DNA of 64,000 nucleotides. It comes from Yoonia vestfoldensis DSM 16212. Lineage in GTDB: Bacteria; Pseudomonadota; Alphaproteobacteria; Rhodobacterales; Rhodobacteraceae. Below, one piece after another: positions 35,924-45,509 of the stretch. The notes beneath the pieces are model-generated. The model was given only the letters and a program-made list of their open reading frames with translations, searched no databases and was not told the DNA's origin. Where the stretch lies: the NCBI RefSeq assembly GCF_000382265.1, contig NZ_KB907987.1, positions 34,321 to 98,320 of the forward strand, given 5' to 3'. A program made the translations under genes and the position numbers. Every line of letters starts with the position of its first letter. The stretch's first letter is position 1.

Positions 35924-36322
35924 ATGACGACCGACACAATGAACATCCGCGATATGTGCGAGGCTTTCGATGTCACGCCGCGCACGTTGCGTTTCTATGA
36001 GGCCAAGGAACTGCTGTTCCCGATCCGGCAGGGCCAAAAGCGCCTGTTCACCAAGCGCGACCGCGCCCGGCTCAAGTTGATCCTGCGCGGCAAGCGCTTT
36101 GGCTTCTCGCTCGAGGAAATCCGGCAGTTGCTGGACCTGTATCACATGGACGACGGGCAAGAGACCCAGCTGTCCAAGACCTATGAACTGGCCGAACGCC
36201 ATCTGGCCGACATGGAAGCCCAGAAGGCCGAGCTTGATGAAGCGATCGGCGAATTGAAGGCCCAGATGGCCTGGGGTGCCGAAAAGCTCGCCACCCTCGC
36301 CAAAAAGAAATCCGCCGCCTGA
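35924..36322 (+). CDS. MerR-family regulator (second of a tandem pair), head of the fatty-acid oxidation operon
   Basis: 132 residues (start after GAGGAAAAGCC). The HTH reads [20 protein letters not shown], with [20 protein letters not shown] and a long dimerisation coiled coil to the C-terminus. No metal-binding cysteines. It lies 41 bp before the acyl-CoA dehydrogenase gene, so it is probably part of that operon and represses or activates it in response to an acyl-CoA. A palindrome 70 bp upstream could be its operator. Confidence 0.9.
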   Translation: MTTDTMNIRDMCEAFDVTPRTLRFYEAKELLFPIRQGQKRLFTKRDRARLKLILRGKRFGFSLEEIRQLLDLYHMDDGQETQLSKTYELAERHLADMEAQKAELDEAIGELKAQMAWGAEKLATLAKKKSAA

Positions 36323-36363
36323 GGCGGCACCATCCACGACACGACCCCAGGGAGAGAGACCAC

Positions 36364-38142
36364 ATGCCGATTTACAACGCACCCGTCAAAGACATCCAGT
36401 TCGTGCTGCACGGCCTGCTGCACGTCAGCGAACAGGACATTCCGGGGTTCGAGGACCTTGACCGCGATTTCACCGGCGCCGTGGTCGAAGAGGCTGGCAA
36501 GGTCGCGACCGCCGTGCTGCACCCGCTGAACGCTGTGGGCGACCGTGAAGGCTGTGTGCTGGAAAACGGTGTCGTGCGCACGCCCACCGGGTTCAAGGAC
36601 GCGTTCGAGCAGATGAAAGACGGCGGCTGGACCGCGATGGATTGTGACCCTGCATACGGCGGTCAGGGCCTTCCTTACGTCATGCACACCGCCGCACAGG
36701 AACCTTTCGTGTCCGCCAACATGGCGTTCAATATGTATCAGGGCCTGACCCATGGCGCCTATTCCGCGATCTATGCGCACGGGTCCGAAGAGCAAAAGCA
36801 GAAATACTTGCCAAAGTTGACGACCTGCGAATGGACCGGCACGATGAACCTGACGGAACCGCATTGCGGCACCGATCTGGGCCTGATGCGCACCAAGGCC
36901 GTCCCGCAGGATGATGGCAGCTACAAGATCAGCGGCCAGAAAATCTTTATCTCGGCAGGCGATCACGATCTGGCCGACAATATCATTCATCTGGTCCTGG
37001 CGAAAATCCAGGGCGGGCCCGAAGGCATCAAGGGCGTGTCTTTGTTCATCGTCCCCAAATTCATGGTTAATGACGACGGCAGCCTTGGCGCGCGCAACGG
37101 CGTCAGCGTCGGCAAGATCGAAGAAAAGATGGGCATCCACGGCAATTCGACCTGCGTGATGAACTATGACGACGCGACAGGTTTCCTTGTGGGCGAAGCC
37201 CACAAAGGCATGCGCGCCATGTTCACCATGATGAACGAGGCCCGTCTGGGTGTCGGCTTGCAAGGTTACGCCCAAGCCGAAAGCGCCTATCAGAACGCTG
37301 TCGCCTATGCCAACGACCGCCTGCAAGGGCGCGCTGTCACTGGTGCGGAAAACCCGAACGGCCCCGCCGACCCGCTGATCGTGCATCCCGATATCCGCCG
37401 CAACCTGATGGATCAGAAGTCGTTCGTCGAAGGGGCGCGCGCCTTTACCTATTGGGGCGCCTACCTGATCGACCGCGCACATCGCAACAACGACAAGGAC
37501 GCCGACGGTCTGATCTCGCTGATGACCCCGGTCATCAAGGGGTTCCTGACCGACAAGGGCTTTGAATATGCCACTGCCGCGCAGCAGGTTTACGGCGGGC
37601 ATGGCTATATCGAAGAATGGGGCATGTCCCAATATGCCCGCGACGCCCGCATCGCGATGATCTACGAAGGGGCCAACGGTATTCAGGCGCTGGACCTCGT
37701 GGGTCGCAAGCTCGCGCTCGACGGCGGCAAGCATGTCATGGCGTTTTTCGAGATGATCAAGACCTTCATCAACGAAAACGAAGGGAACGAGGCGCTGAAC
37801 AAGGATTTCCTTGTGCCGCTGAAAGCCGCCAGCAAGGACCTGCAGGCGGCGGGGATGTATTTCATGCAGAACGGCATGAAGAACCCCAACAATGCTTTGT
37901 CCGGTTCGTACGATTTCATGCACATGATGGGCCATGTCTGTCTGGGTCTGATGTGGGCGCGCATGGCCAAAGCCGCGATGGAAGCCCTGGAAAGCGGTGC
38001 ATCCGACACCGAATTCTACGAAACCAAGATCGCGACTGGTCGCTATTACATGGCGCGCCAACTGCCCGCGACCGCGATGCATCTGGCGCGGATCAACACC
38101 GGGGCAGATACGGTCATGGCGCTGAAGGCCGCGAACTTCTAG
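36364..38142 (+). CDS. Acyl-CoA dehydrogenase (about 590-residue class)
   Basis: 592 residues, longer than classical 380-residue enzymes. FAD/substrate motifs: [35 protein letters not shown] and the catalytic Glu in [19 protein letters not shown]. An extra C-terminal helical domain (about 470-592) is typical of the subfamily that includes DmdC (methylthiopropionyl-CoA dehydrogenase) and FadE-like enzymes. It makes the alpha-beta double bond with FAD. In this operon with thiolase and FadJ-like genes, fatty-acid oxidation is most likely; DmdC-like activity is an alternative. Confidence 0.9.
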   Translation: MPIYNAPVKDIQFVLHGLLHVSEQDIPGFEDLDRDFTGAVVEEAGKVATAVLHPLNAVGDREGCVLENGVVRTPTGFKDAFEQMKDGGWTAMDCDPAYGGQGLPYVMHTAAQEPFVSANMAFNMYQGLTHGAYSAIYAHGSEEQKQKYLPKLTTCEWTGTMNLTEPHCGTDLGLMRTKAVPQDDGSYKISGQKIFISAGDHDLADNIIHLVLAKIQGGPEGIKGVSLFIVPKFMVNDDGSLGARNGVSVGKIEEKMGIHGNSTCVMNYDDATGFLVGEAHKGMRAMFTMMNEARLGVGLQGYAQAESAYQNAVAYANDRLQGRAVTGAENPNGPADPLIVHPDIRRNLMDQKSFVEGARAFTYWGAYLIDRAHRNNDKDADGLISLMTPVIKGFLTDKGFEYATAAQQVYGGHGYIEEWGMSQYARDARIAMIYEGANGIQALDLVGRKLALDGGKHVMAFFEMIKTFINENEGNEALNKDFLVPLKAASKDLQAAGMYFMQNGMKNPNNALSGSYDFMHMMGHVCLGLMWARMAKAAMEALESGASDTEFYETKIATGRYYMARQLPATAMHLARINTGADTVMALKAANF

Positions 38143-38223
38143 GGTGCCGGTGGGCACGGCAACCCCGCCGTGCCCCCAGTCGATTCCCTCAAGAATGCGA
38201 CCCTAGGTTGGGAGGCCTGCACC

Positions 38224-38859
38224 ATGCCCATGAAACTGCACTGCTTCGGCGAAAGCGGAAACGCCTACAAGGCGGCATTGACCTTGACTCTGACCGATCA
38301 GGACTGGGACCCCGTCTATGTCGATTTCTTCAACGGCGCGACACGCAGCGCGGAATTCCGCGCGCTCAACGTCATGGGCGAAGTGCCGGTGCTGGAAGAC
38401 GGCGACCTGATCCTGACCCAATCGGCCGTCATTCAGGACTATATCAGTTCCAAATCAGGCAAGCTGGGCGGCCGGTCCGCCGCCGAGCGCCGCGATGTTT
38501 TGCGTTGGATGTTCTTTGACAACCACAAGGTCAGCGGCATTGCCGGGCCTTTGCGGTTCAACATGAATTTCCTGCCCGCCGACAAGCGCAACGCCGATGT
38601 GAACGCCTTTCTGGCGATGCGGTTGGCCTCTGCGCTGAAGATCATGGAAACCCACCTGACGGGCCGCAACTGGCTGGCGGGCGAGGATATGACCATCGCC
38701 GATATCGCCTGTGCCGGTTACCTGTTCTACACCGAACCCTTTACCTTTGCGCGGGCCGATTACCCGCAGATCGACCGCTGGCTGGACAGGATCGCCGCCC
38801 GCCCCGGTTGGAAACACCCTTATGACTTGATGCCGCGCGGCCTGTCCGACGCGGCCTGA
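38224..38859 (+). CDS. Glutathione S-transferase family protein
   Basis: 211 residues from ATG 38224, preceded by GGGAGG. The thioredoxin-like N-domain (MKLHCFGESGNAYKAALTL, then VMGEVPVLEDGDLILTQSAV with cis-Pro) precedes the helical C-domain (LAGEDMTIADIACAGYLFY). The Glu/Asp-Ser glutathione site appears as LTQSAV. Its role in a beta-oxidation operon is unclear; it may protect against reactive enoyl or epoxide intermediates. Confidence 0.9.
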   Translation: MPMKLHCFGESGNAYKAALTLTLTDQDWDPVYVDFFNGATRSAEFRALNVMGEVPVLEDGDLILTQSAVIQDYISSKSGKLGGRSAAERRDVLRWMFFDNHKVSGIAGPLRFNMNFLPADKRNADVNAFLAMRLASALKIMETHLTGRNWLAGEDMTIADIACAGYLFYTEPFTFARADYPQIDRWLDRIAARPGWKHPYDLMPRGLSDAA

Positions 38860-38871
38860 ACGGAGGAAACG

Positions 38872-40083
38872 ATGACCGAAGCCTATATCTATGACGCGAT
38901 CCGCACACCGCGCGGCAAGGGCCGCGCCGACGGCAGCCTGCACGAAGTGACATCCGCCCGCCTGTCCGCCGGTGTGCTGAACGCGCTGAAAGAGCGCAAC
39001 AACCTTGAAGGTCACGCGGTCGAGGATGTGATCTGGGGCAACGTCACCCAGGTCGGCGAACAGGGCGGTTGTCTTGCACGCACGGCGGTGCTGGCGTCCG
39101 ATCTGGATCAATCCATTCCGGGTCTTGCGATCAACCGTTTCTGCGCATCCGGCATGGAAGCTGTGAACCTTGCCGCCAATCAGGTGCGCGGCGGGGCCGG
39201 TCAGGCCTATATCGCGGGCGGTGTGGAAATGATGGGCCGTGTCACGATGGGCTCGGACGGTGCGGCGATTGCCGTTGATCCGTCAATCGCGATGGACAGC
39301 TATTTCGTCCCGCAGGGCATTTCCGCAGATATCATCGCCACCGAATACGGGTTCACCCGTGATGATGCCGACCAGTTGGCCGTAGAAAGCCAGAAACGCG
39401 CCAAGACCGCATGGGACGAAGGCCGTTTTGCCAAATCCGTCGTCACCGTGCGTGACGTCAACGGCCTGCCGATCCTTGCGCATGACGAATACATGCGGCC
39501 AGAGACGAACATGCAGACGCTGGGGTCGCTGAACCCCGCGTTTCAAGCCATGGGCGAGGTGATGCCCGGCTTCGACAAGATCGCGCTGATGAAATATCCC
39601 CATCTGGAGCGGATCAACCACATCCACCATGCGGGCAATTCGTCGGGTATCGTCGATGGTGCCGCTGGCGTTCTGGTCGCGTCGAAAGAATGGGGCGAGG
39701 CGATGGGCCTGAAACCCCGCGCCGTGATCCGCGCGACCGCGAAAATCGGCACCGATCCAACGATCATGCTGACCGGCCCCGTGCCTGTGACCGAGAAAAT
39801 CCTGCGCGACAGCGGCATGGCGATCAGCGATATCGACCTGTTTGAGGTGAACGAGGCTTTTGCATCCGTCGTGCTGCGTTTCATGCAAGCGTTCAACGTC
39901 GACCATGACAAGGTCAACGTGAACGGCGGGTCTATCGCGATGGGTCATCCGCTGGGTGCCACGGGGGCCATCATCATCGGTACCTTGCTGGACGAGCTGG
40001 AACGCACCGGCAAATCCACCGGACTTGCGACGCTGTGCATCGCATCGGGCATGGGTGCCGCGACGATCATCGAACGCGTCTGA
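38872..40083 (+). CDS. fadA: Acetyl-CoA C-acyltransferase (thiolase)
   Basis: 403 residues after a clear GGAGGAAACG. Catalytic Cys in [19 protein letters not shown], His in [15 protein letters not shown] motif and final [19 protein letters not shown] and [11 protein letters not shown] with the second Cys. It cleaves 3-ketoacyl-CoA with CoA in the last step of beta-oxidation. It lies 12 bp after the GST gene in the operon led by MerR; fadA is used in a functional sense. Confidence 0.93.
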   Translation: MTEAYIYDAIRTPRGKGRADGSLHEVTSARLSAGVLNALKERNNLEGHAVEDVIWGNVTQVGEQGGCLARTAVLASDLDQSIPGLAINRFCASGMEAVNLAANQVRGGAGQAYIAGGVEMMGRVTMGSDGAAIAVDPSIAMDSYFVPQGISADIIATEYGFTRDDADQLAVESQKRAKTAWDEGRFAKSVVTVRDVNGLPILAHDEYMRPETNMQTLGSLNPAFQAMGEVMPGFDKIALMKYPHLERINHIHHAGNSSGIVDGAAGVLVASKEWGEAMGLKPRAVIRATAKIGTDPTIMLTGPVPVTEKILRDSGMAISDIDLFEVNEAFASVVLRFMQAFNVDHDKVNVNGGSIAMGHPLGATGAIIIGTLLDELERTGKSTGLATLCIASGMGAATIIERV

Positions 40084-40098
40084 TACGGGGCTGCGCTG

Positions 40099-40512
40099 GT
40101 GGCGGGTTTCATCTTTCAAAGCTGGCTGGACAAGGTGGGCGATGCGTTCTTTGACGGACGTTTCGACATCTACCAGTCGGCGGTGGCTCTCCCGCTCGAG
40201 ATTTTCAGCAAAGAAGGGATCAAGCGGATCGAGACCACCGAAGACCTGCGCGCCAAGTTCGATGGCTGGGTCCACTTGCTGCAATCGCAACAGGCGACCC
40301 ACATGATCCGCACCGCCAGCAATGTCGAATGGATCGACAAGGCGACGATCTGGGGCGACTACTACACCGATATCCTGTCGAACGGGCATCGGGTCATGCC
40401 GCGGTTTTCGTCCTCGATGGTCCTGTCGGTCGATGGCGACCATGCGCAGGCCACCCGCGTGATGACCGGCCTGACCCGCGATCAATGGCCCCATATCCTG
40501 CCATCCAGTTAA
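40099..40512 (+). CDS. Conserved hypothetical protein (NTF2-like?)
   Basis: 137 residues from a GTG at 40099; no strong ribosome site is seen, so the start is uncertain. It begins [20 protein letters not shown] and has alternating strand/helix character ([38 protein letters not shown]). That pattern suggests a small cone-like NTF2 fold, without clear motifs. It is between thiolase and the FadJ-like gene in the same direction, 15 bp after fadA, so it is probably co-transcribed. Function unknown. Confidence 0.7.
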   Translation: MAGFIFQSWLDKVGDAFFDGRFDIYQSAVALPLEIFSKEGIKRIETTEDLRAKFDGWVHLLQSQQATHMIRTASNVEWIDKATIWGDYYTDILSNGHRVMPRFSSSMVLSVDGDHAQATRVMTGLTRDQWPHILPSS

Positions 40513-40570
40513 CCAAGGGCCCCGCCGCGACTGACCGGCCCTGCACCATATCTGTCAAGGAGACTGACAC

Positions 40571-42763
40571 ATGACCGATTTCACGATGACCACGGACAAA
40601 GACGGCGTTGCGACCATCGTCTGGGACACGGTCGGCAAATCCATGAACGTGATGAACCAGCAAGGGTTCACCGATCTGGATGCGCTGATCGATCAGGCGC
40701 TGGCCGATGAGGCCGTCAAGGGCGTCATCATCACATCCGGCAAGGACGGGTCCTTTGCCGGGGGCATGGACCTGAACATCATCGCCAAGATGAAGGACAG
40801 CGCCGGCGACGATCCCGCGCGCGGGTTGTTCGAAGGCGTGATGGCGATGCACGGTGTGCTGCGCAAGATCGAACGCGCGGGCATGGACCCCAAGACCAAC
40901 AAAGGCGGCAAACCCATCGCCGCCGCCCTGCCCGGCACGGCGCTGGGGATCGGGCTGGAAATCCCGCTCGCCTGTCACCGCATCTTTGCCGCCGATAACC
41001 CCAAGGCGAAAATCGGCCTGCCCGAAATCATGGTCGGCATTTTCCCCGGTGCCGGTGGCACCACGCGTCTGGTGCGCAAGCTGGGTGCCATGGCCGCATC
41101 GCCGCTGCTGCTGGAAGGCAAGTTGAACGATCCGCAGGCCGCCAAGCGCGCGGGCGTGATCGACGAGGTTGTGGCCGACCCTGTCGCCGCCGCCAAGGAC
41201 TGGATTCTGTCGAACCCTGCCATCGTCAAACCATGGGACGAAAAAGGCTATAAAATGCCCGGTGGCGCGCCGTATCACCCTGCCGGATTCATGACTTTCG
41301 TCGGCGCATCCGCCATGGTCAACGGCAAGACGATGGGCGTCTATCCTGCCGCCAAAGCCTTGCTGTCGGCGGTCTATGAAGGGGCGCTGGTGCCTTTTGA
41401 TACCGCGCTCAAGATTGAGGCGCGCTGGTTCACCAATGTGCTGATGAACCCCAGCTCCTCGGCCATGATCCGCAGCCTGTTCATCAACAAGGAAGCCTTG
41501 GAAAAAGGCGCCAACCGCCCCGACGCGCCTGACCAGAAGGTTAAACAGGTCGGCGTCATCGGCGCGGGCATGATGGGGGCTGGCATCGCGCTGGTGTCCG
41601 CGCTTGCAGGCATCAAGGTCGTGCTGATCGACGCGAAACAGGAGGCCGCCGACAAAGGCAAATCCTATACCGCCGATTACATGGACAAAGGCATCGCCCG
41701 CAAAAAAGCGACCGAGGACGAGAAAACCGCCGTGCTGGGGCTGATCAACGCCACGACTGATTACGCCGCGTTGAAAGACTGCGACCTGATCGTCGAGGCG
41801 GTGTTCGAAGATGTAGGCGTGAAGGCCGAGGTCACCAAGAAGGTGCAGGCCGTGACGGGCCCCGACTGCATCTTTGCCACCAACACATCGACCCTGCCGA
41901 TCACGGAACTGGCCAAAGCCAGCAACGATCCGGCGAAATTCATCGGCATCCACTTCTTTTCCCCCGTGGACAAGATGATGCTGGTGGAAATCATCAAGGG
42001 CGAAAAGACAGGTGATGTCGCCGTGGCCAAAGCGCTCGATTTCGTGCGCCAGATCCGCAAGACGCCGATTGTCGTCAATGACGCTCGGTTCTTCTACGCC
42101 AACCGCTGCATCATCCCCTACATCAACGAAGGCATCCGTATGGTGAAGGAAGGGGTCGAACCCGCCCTGATCGAAAATGCCGCCAAGCTGGTCGGCATGC
42201 CGCTGGGTCCGCTGCAACTGGTCGATGAGACCAGTATCGATCTGGGCGTGAAAATCGCCAAGGCCACCCGCGCCGCGATGGGCGAGGCCTATCCCGATGG
42301 TGCCGTGGACGAGGTGCTGTTCTGGATGGCCGACCAGAACCGTCTGGGCCGCAAATCCAATTCCGGTTTCTATGCCTACGATGACAAGGGCAAGCGCCTT
42401 GGTCTCTGGGACGGTCTGGCCGCGCAATACCCTGCTGCGAACGAACAGCCCGATCTGGTCACCGTCCAGCACCGCCTGCTGTTCGCCCAAGTACTCGAAG
42501 CCGTGCGCGCGCTGGAAGACGGCGTGCTGACCGACATCCGCGAAGGCGACGTGGGCGCCATCCTTGGCTGGGGCTTTGCGCCATGGTCGGGCGGGCCGTT
42601 CAGCTGGCTCGACATCATCGGGGCGCCCTATGCCGCCGAACGCTGTGACCAGTTGACCGCACAGTTCGGGGACCGGTTCAAAACGCCTGACCTTTTGCGC
42701 GACATGGCCGATAAGGGGCAGGAGTTCTACAAACGCTTCGGCACAGGCGCGAAAGCCGCCTGA
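40571..42763 (+). CDS. fadJ: Bifunctional enoyl-CoA hydratase / 3-hydroxyacyl-CoA dehydrogenase (FadJ/FadB type)
   Basis: 730 residues after AAGGAGACTGACAC. N-terminal hydratase half: oxyanion region GSFAGGMDLN and GLPEIMVGIFPGAGGTTRLV. Dehydrogenase half: NAD-binding VGVIGAGMMGAGIALVSAL, ATNTSTLPITELA and the catalytic His in GIHFFSPVDKMMLVEII, then GFYANR-like FFYANRCIIPYINEG. It hydrates enoyl-CoA and oxidises the 3-hydroxyacyl product for the thiolase. Last gene of the MerR-led operon. Confidence 0.93.
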   Translation: MTDFTMTTDKDGVATIVWDTVGKSMNVMNQQGFTDLDALIDQALADEAVKGVIITSGKDGSFAGGMDLNIIAKMKDSAGDDPARGLFEGVMAMHGVLRKIERAGMDPKTNKGGKPIAAALPGTALGIGLEIPLACHRIFAADNPKAKIGLPEIMVGIFPGAGGTTRLVRKLGAMAASPLLLEGKLNDPQAAKRAGVIDEVVADPVAAAKDWILSNPAIVKPWDEKGYKMPGGAPYHPAGFMTFVGASAMVNGKTMGVYPAAKALLSAVYEGALVPFDTALKIEARWFTNVLMNPSSSAMIRSLFINKEALEKGANRPDAPDQKVKQVGVIGAGMMGAGIALVSALAGIKVVLIDAKQEAADKGKSYTADYMDKGIARKKATEDEKTAVLGLINATTDYAALKDCDLIVEAVFEDVGVKAEVTKKVQAVTGPDCIFATNTSTLPITELAKASNDPAKFIGIHFFSPVDKMMLVEIIKGEKTGDVAVAKALDFVRQIRKTPIVVNDARFFYANRCIIPYINEGIRMVKEGVEPALIENAAKLVGMPLGPLQLVDETSIDLGVKIAKATRAAMGEAYPDGAVDEVLFWMADQNRLGRKSNSGFYAYDDKGKRLGLWDGLAAQYPAANEQPDLVTVQHRLLFAQVLEAVRALEDGVLTDIREGDVGAILGWGFAPWSGGPFSWLDIIGAPYAAERCDQLTAQFGDRFKTPDLLRDMADKGQEFYKRFGTGAKAA

Positions 42764-42800
42764 ACCATCCGGCGCATCCCTGCACAGGGGTGCGCCACCC

Positions 42801-43712
42801 CTACACCCTGCGGCGTGATACGATGATGATGCCCGCAAGCGCGATCAGCGCCATGCCCGCCATCGCCACGGGGCTGACAAGGTCCCCCCACAGATACCAC
42901 GCCCAGCCGCTGGCGAAGATCAGCAGCGAATATTCATAGACCGCGACCTGACTGGCCTCTCCAATCTGATAGCCGCGAAACAGGCAGAAGATGCCGACGA
43001 GCGCCAAGGCGGTCTGCACCGATATCCAGAACATCAGATCAGCGGTCAGCGGCATCCAGCCGCGCTGCGCAAAGCCTTCTGCCCCTGTCGCGGCGGCGGG
43101 CAGCAGCAGGCAACCCACGGCGCCACAGACTGCCAGCATCGCAAAGAACCCCGCGCTCAGCGTCAGGGTGGTTTCGCCTTCGCACCACGCGCGGGTGGCG
43201 ATGGCCCCAATGGCATAAAGCAACCCCGCAAGGATCGGCAGGAACACGACCCAATCCAGCGCCGCCGGATCAGGCCGGATCACCAGCAGCGCACCTGCAA
43301 AGCCTGTGACGATGGCAAGACTGCGAAGCCAACCGACACGCTTGCCCTGGAAAATCACGGCGATCAGCAGCACGAAGATCGGCGATGTGAACAACCCTGC
43401 CACGACGATCCCGATAGGCAGGATGGCCAAACAGCCGAAATAGATCAGCATCGACGCTGCCTGAAAAAAGCTGCGCCCGAACACTGCCCAGGGGCGTTTC
43501 GGCCGCAACGTCCCCCAGCACAGCAGCGCGATCAGGCCCAAAGCACCCAGCGCCAGCGTGCCGCGCAGCAGATGGAACTGCCACAGCGATCCGTCCGGCG
43601 CGATATGGGGGATGAAATTGTCGTTCAGCCCCAACGTCGCCATCCCCGCGACGATATAAAGCGCGGCGCGCGGCGACGCGATCTGGCCGGGCAAGGCGAT
43701 CTGGGATGTCAT
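42801..43712 (-). CDS. DMT-superfamily transporter (EamA domain)
   Basis: 303 residues with about ten hydrophobic segments in two EamA repeats (start ALYIVAGMATLGLNDNFIPH; second repeat VGIFCLFRGYQIGEASQVAV, then YEYSLLIFASGWAWYLWGD). EamA proteins move metabolites such as amino acids or S-adenosylmethionine across the inner membrane; the substrate is unknown. It is convergent with the fadJ gene and divergent from the acyl-CoA synthetase. Confidence 0.88.
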   Translation of the reverse strand: MTSQIALPGQIASPRAALYIVAGMATLGLNDNFIPHIAPDGSLWQFHLLRGTLALGALGLIALLCWGTLRPKRPWAVFGRSFFQAASMLIYFGCLAILPIGIVVAGLFTSPIFVLLIAVIFQGKRVGWLRSLAIVTGFAGALLVIRPDPAALDWVVFLPILAGLLYAIGAIATRAWCEGETTLTLSAGFFAMLAVCGAVGCLLLPAAATGAEGFAQRGWMPLTADLMFWISVQTALALVGIFCLFRGYQIGEASQVAVYEYSLLIFASGWAWYLWGDLVSPVAMAGMALIALAGIIIVSRRRV

Positions 43713-43802
43713 CGGGCGGCTTTCGTCAGGATTCCGCTTTCAAAGTCACTGATGCACCGCAATACTCTGTCCAGATAGCGACCCAGAAAGCGGGAGGGCG
43801 AC

Positions 43803-45428
43803 ATGGGCTGGATGCGCGACGAGACGGGCCTTGGCAAACGGGCGGCCAATCATGTGCCGCTGACGCCTTTGTCCCACCTGCAACGCGCGGCGCTGGTCTT
43901 TGCCAACCGCGACGCGCTGGTCTATGGCAGCCACCGGCTGACCTATGCCCAATACTACCGCCGTGTCACGCGGCTGGCCTCGGCGCTGGTCAAGGCAGGC
44001 GTGCAGCCCGGCGATGTGGTCGCCACGATCCTGCCTAATATCCCCGCCCAATCCGAGGCGGCCTTCGGCGTTCCCGCCTGTGGCGCGGTGCTGAACACGA
44101 TCAACATCCGGCTCGATGTCGACACCATCGCCTATATCCTCGACCACGGCGAGGCCAGGGTCTTGCTGGTGGACAGCCAGTTCCTGCCGCAGGCGATGGC
44201 CGCCATCGACCAGATGCAGGGCGCCGCTCCGCTGGTCATCGAAGTGCCCGACGATCAGGCGGGCGTGCATGCCATCGGCACCCAGCAGAATTACGAGGAT
44301 TTTCTGGCCACGGGCGATCCCGATTTCGCGTGGATCCTGCCGCTGGATGAATGGGAAAGCCTTGCGCTGAATTATACCTCCGGCACGACCGGGCGGCCCA
44401 AAGGCGTGGTCTATCACCATCGTGGATCGTATCTGATCACGTTGGGAAACGCGATCAAGTGGAACATGCCGCTCTTCGCGCGCTATCTGCAGATCGTCCC
44501 GCTGTTTCACTGCAACGGCTGGAACCATACATGGATGCTGCCCGCTCTTGGCGGCACCGCGATCTGCTGCCGCGATATCACGGCACGCGCGATCTATGCC
44601 GCCATCGCCGATCACGGGGCCACGCATTTCGGCGGTGCGCCCATCGTGTTGAACCTGCTGATCAATGCCAAATCCGAGGACAGGCGCAGCTTTGACCACA
44701 TCGTGCATGTCTTCACCGCAGGCGCACCCCCTGCCCCTGCCACGCTGTCGGCAATCGGCAAACTGGGCTTTGATGTCAAACAGGTCTATGGCCTGACGGA
44801 AACTTATGGCCATGTCACCGAATGCATCTGGGATACGGCATGGGACGACCTGCCCGAAGACCAGCAAGCCGCGATCAAAGCCCGGCAAGGTGTGGGATCG
44901 CCGATCATGGAGGACGTGACCGTCGTCAACGAACACATGACCCCCGTACCTTGGGACGGCAAAACGCAGGGCGAGATTGTCATGCGCGGCAATGCGGTGA
45001 TGAAAGGCTATCTGAAAAACCCCGAGGCCACCGAAAAGGCCTTTGCAGGCGGCTATTTCCATTCCGAGGACCTTGCGATCCAGCATCCGGACGGGGCGAT
45101 CCAGATTTCGGACCGCGCCAAGGACATCATCATTTCGGGCGGTGAAAACATCAGTTCGGTCGAGGTGGAGGCAGCGCTGATGAACCATCCCGCCGTCAAC
45201 CTCTGCGCAGTTGTGGCGCAACCGGATGAAAAATGGGGCGAGACGCCTTGCGCCTTTGTGGAATTGAAGGATGGTGCCACCGCAACCGAGGCCGAAATCA
45301 TCGCCTTTGCGCGCGAACGACTTGCAGGCTTCAAATGCCCCAAGCGCGTGGTGTTTCAGGACCTCCCCAAGACATCGACCGGCAAGATCCAGAAATTCGA
45401 ATTGCGCCTGATCGCCAGGTCCGTGTGA
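43803..45428 (+). CDS. Acyl-CoA synthetase, DmdB-like length and motifs
   Basis: 541 residues. ANL motifs: NYTSGTTGRPKGVVYHHRG, QVYGLTETYGHVTE, FHSEDLAIQHPDGAIQISDR and DIIISGGENISSVEVE; the C-terminal catalytic Lys lies in TSTGKIQKFELR. The PLFHCNGWNHTWMLPALG region fits the medium-chain/DmdB group, whose Ruegeria members activate methylmercaptopropionate. Marine context makes this plausible, but medium-chain fatty acids are an equal possibility. No dmdA, dmdC-proven or dmdD gene is adjacent. Confidence 0.85.
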   Translation: MGWMRDETGLGKRAANHVPLTPLSHLQRAALVFANRDALVYGSHRLTYAQYYRRVTRLASALVKAGVQPGDVVATILPNIPAQSEAAFGVPACGAVLNTINIRLDVDTIAYILDHGEARVLLVDSQFLPQAMAAIDQMQGAAPLVIEVPDDQAGVHAIGTQQNYEDFLATGDPDFAWILPLDEWESLALNYTSGTTGRPKGVVYHHRGSYLITLGNAIKWNMPLFARYLQIVPLFHCNGWNHTWMLPALGGTAICCRDITARAIYAAIADHGATHFGGAPIVLNLLINAKSEDRRSFDHIVHVFTAGAPPAPATLSAIGKLGFDVKQVYGLTETYGHVTECIWDTAWDDLPEDQQAAIKARQGVGSPIMEDVTVVNEHMTPVPWDGKTQGEIVMRGNAVMKGYLKNPEATEKAFAGGYFHSEDLAIQHPDGAIQISDRAKDIIISGGENISSVEVEAALMNHPAVNLCAVVAQPDEKWGETPCAFVELKDGATATEAEIIAFARERLAGFKCPKRVVFQDLPKTSTGKIQKFELRLIARSV

Positions 45429-45509
45429 TCGCGGCACCCGCTGTCCTTTCGGGCATGACAACTTCGTCCTGCCAGCGTAGGATATCCGCAAAAAAGGCAG
45501 TGGAGGCAG

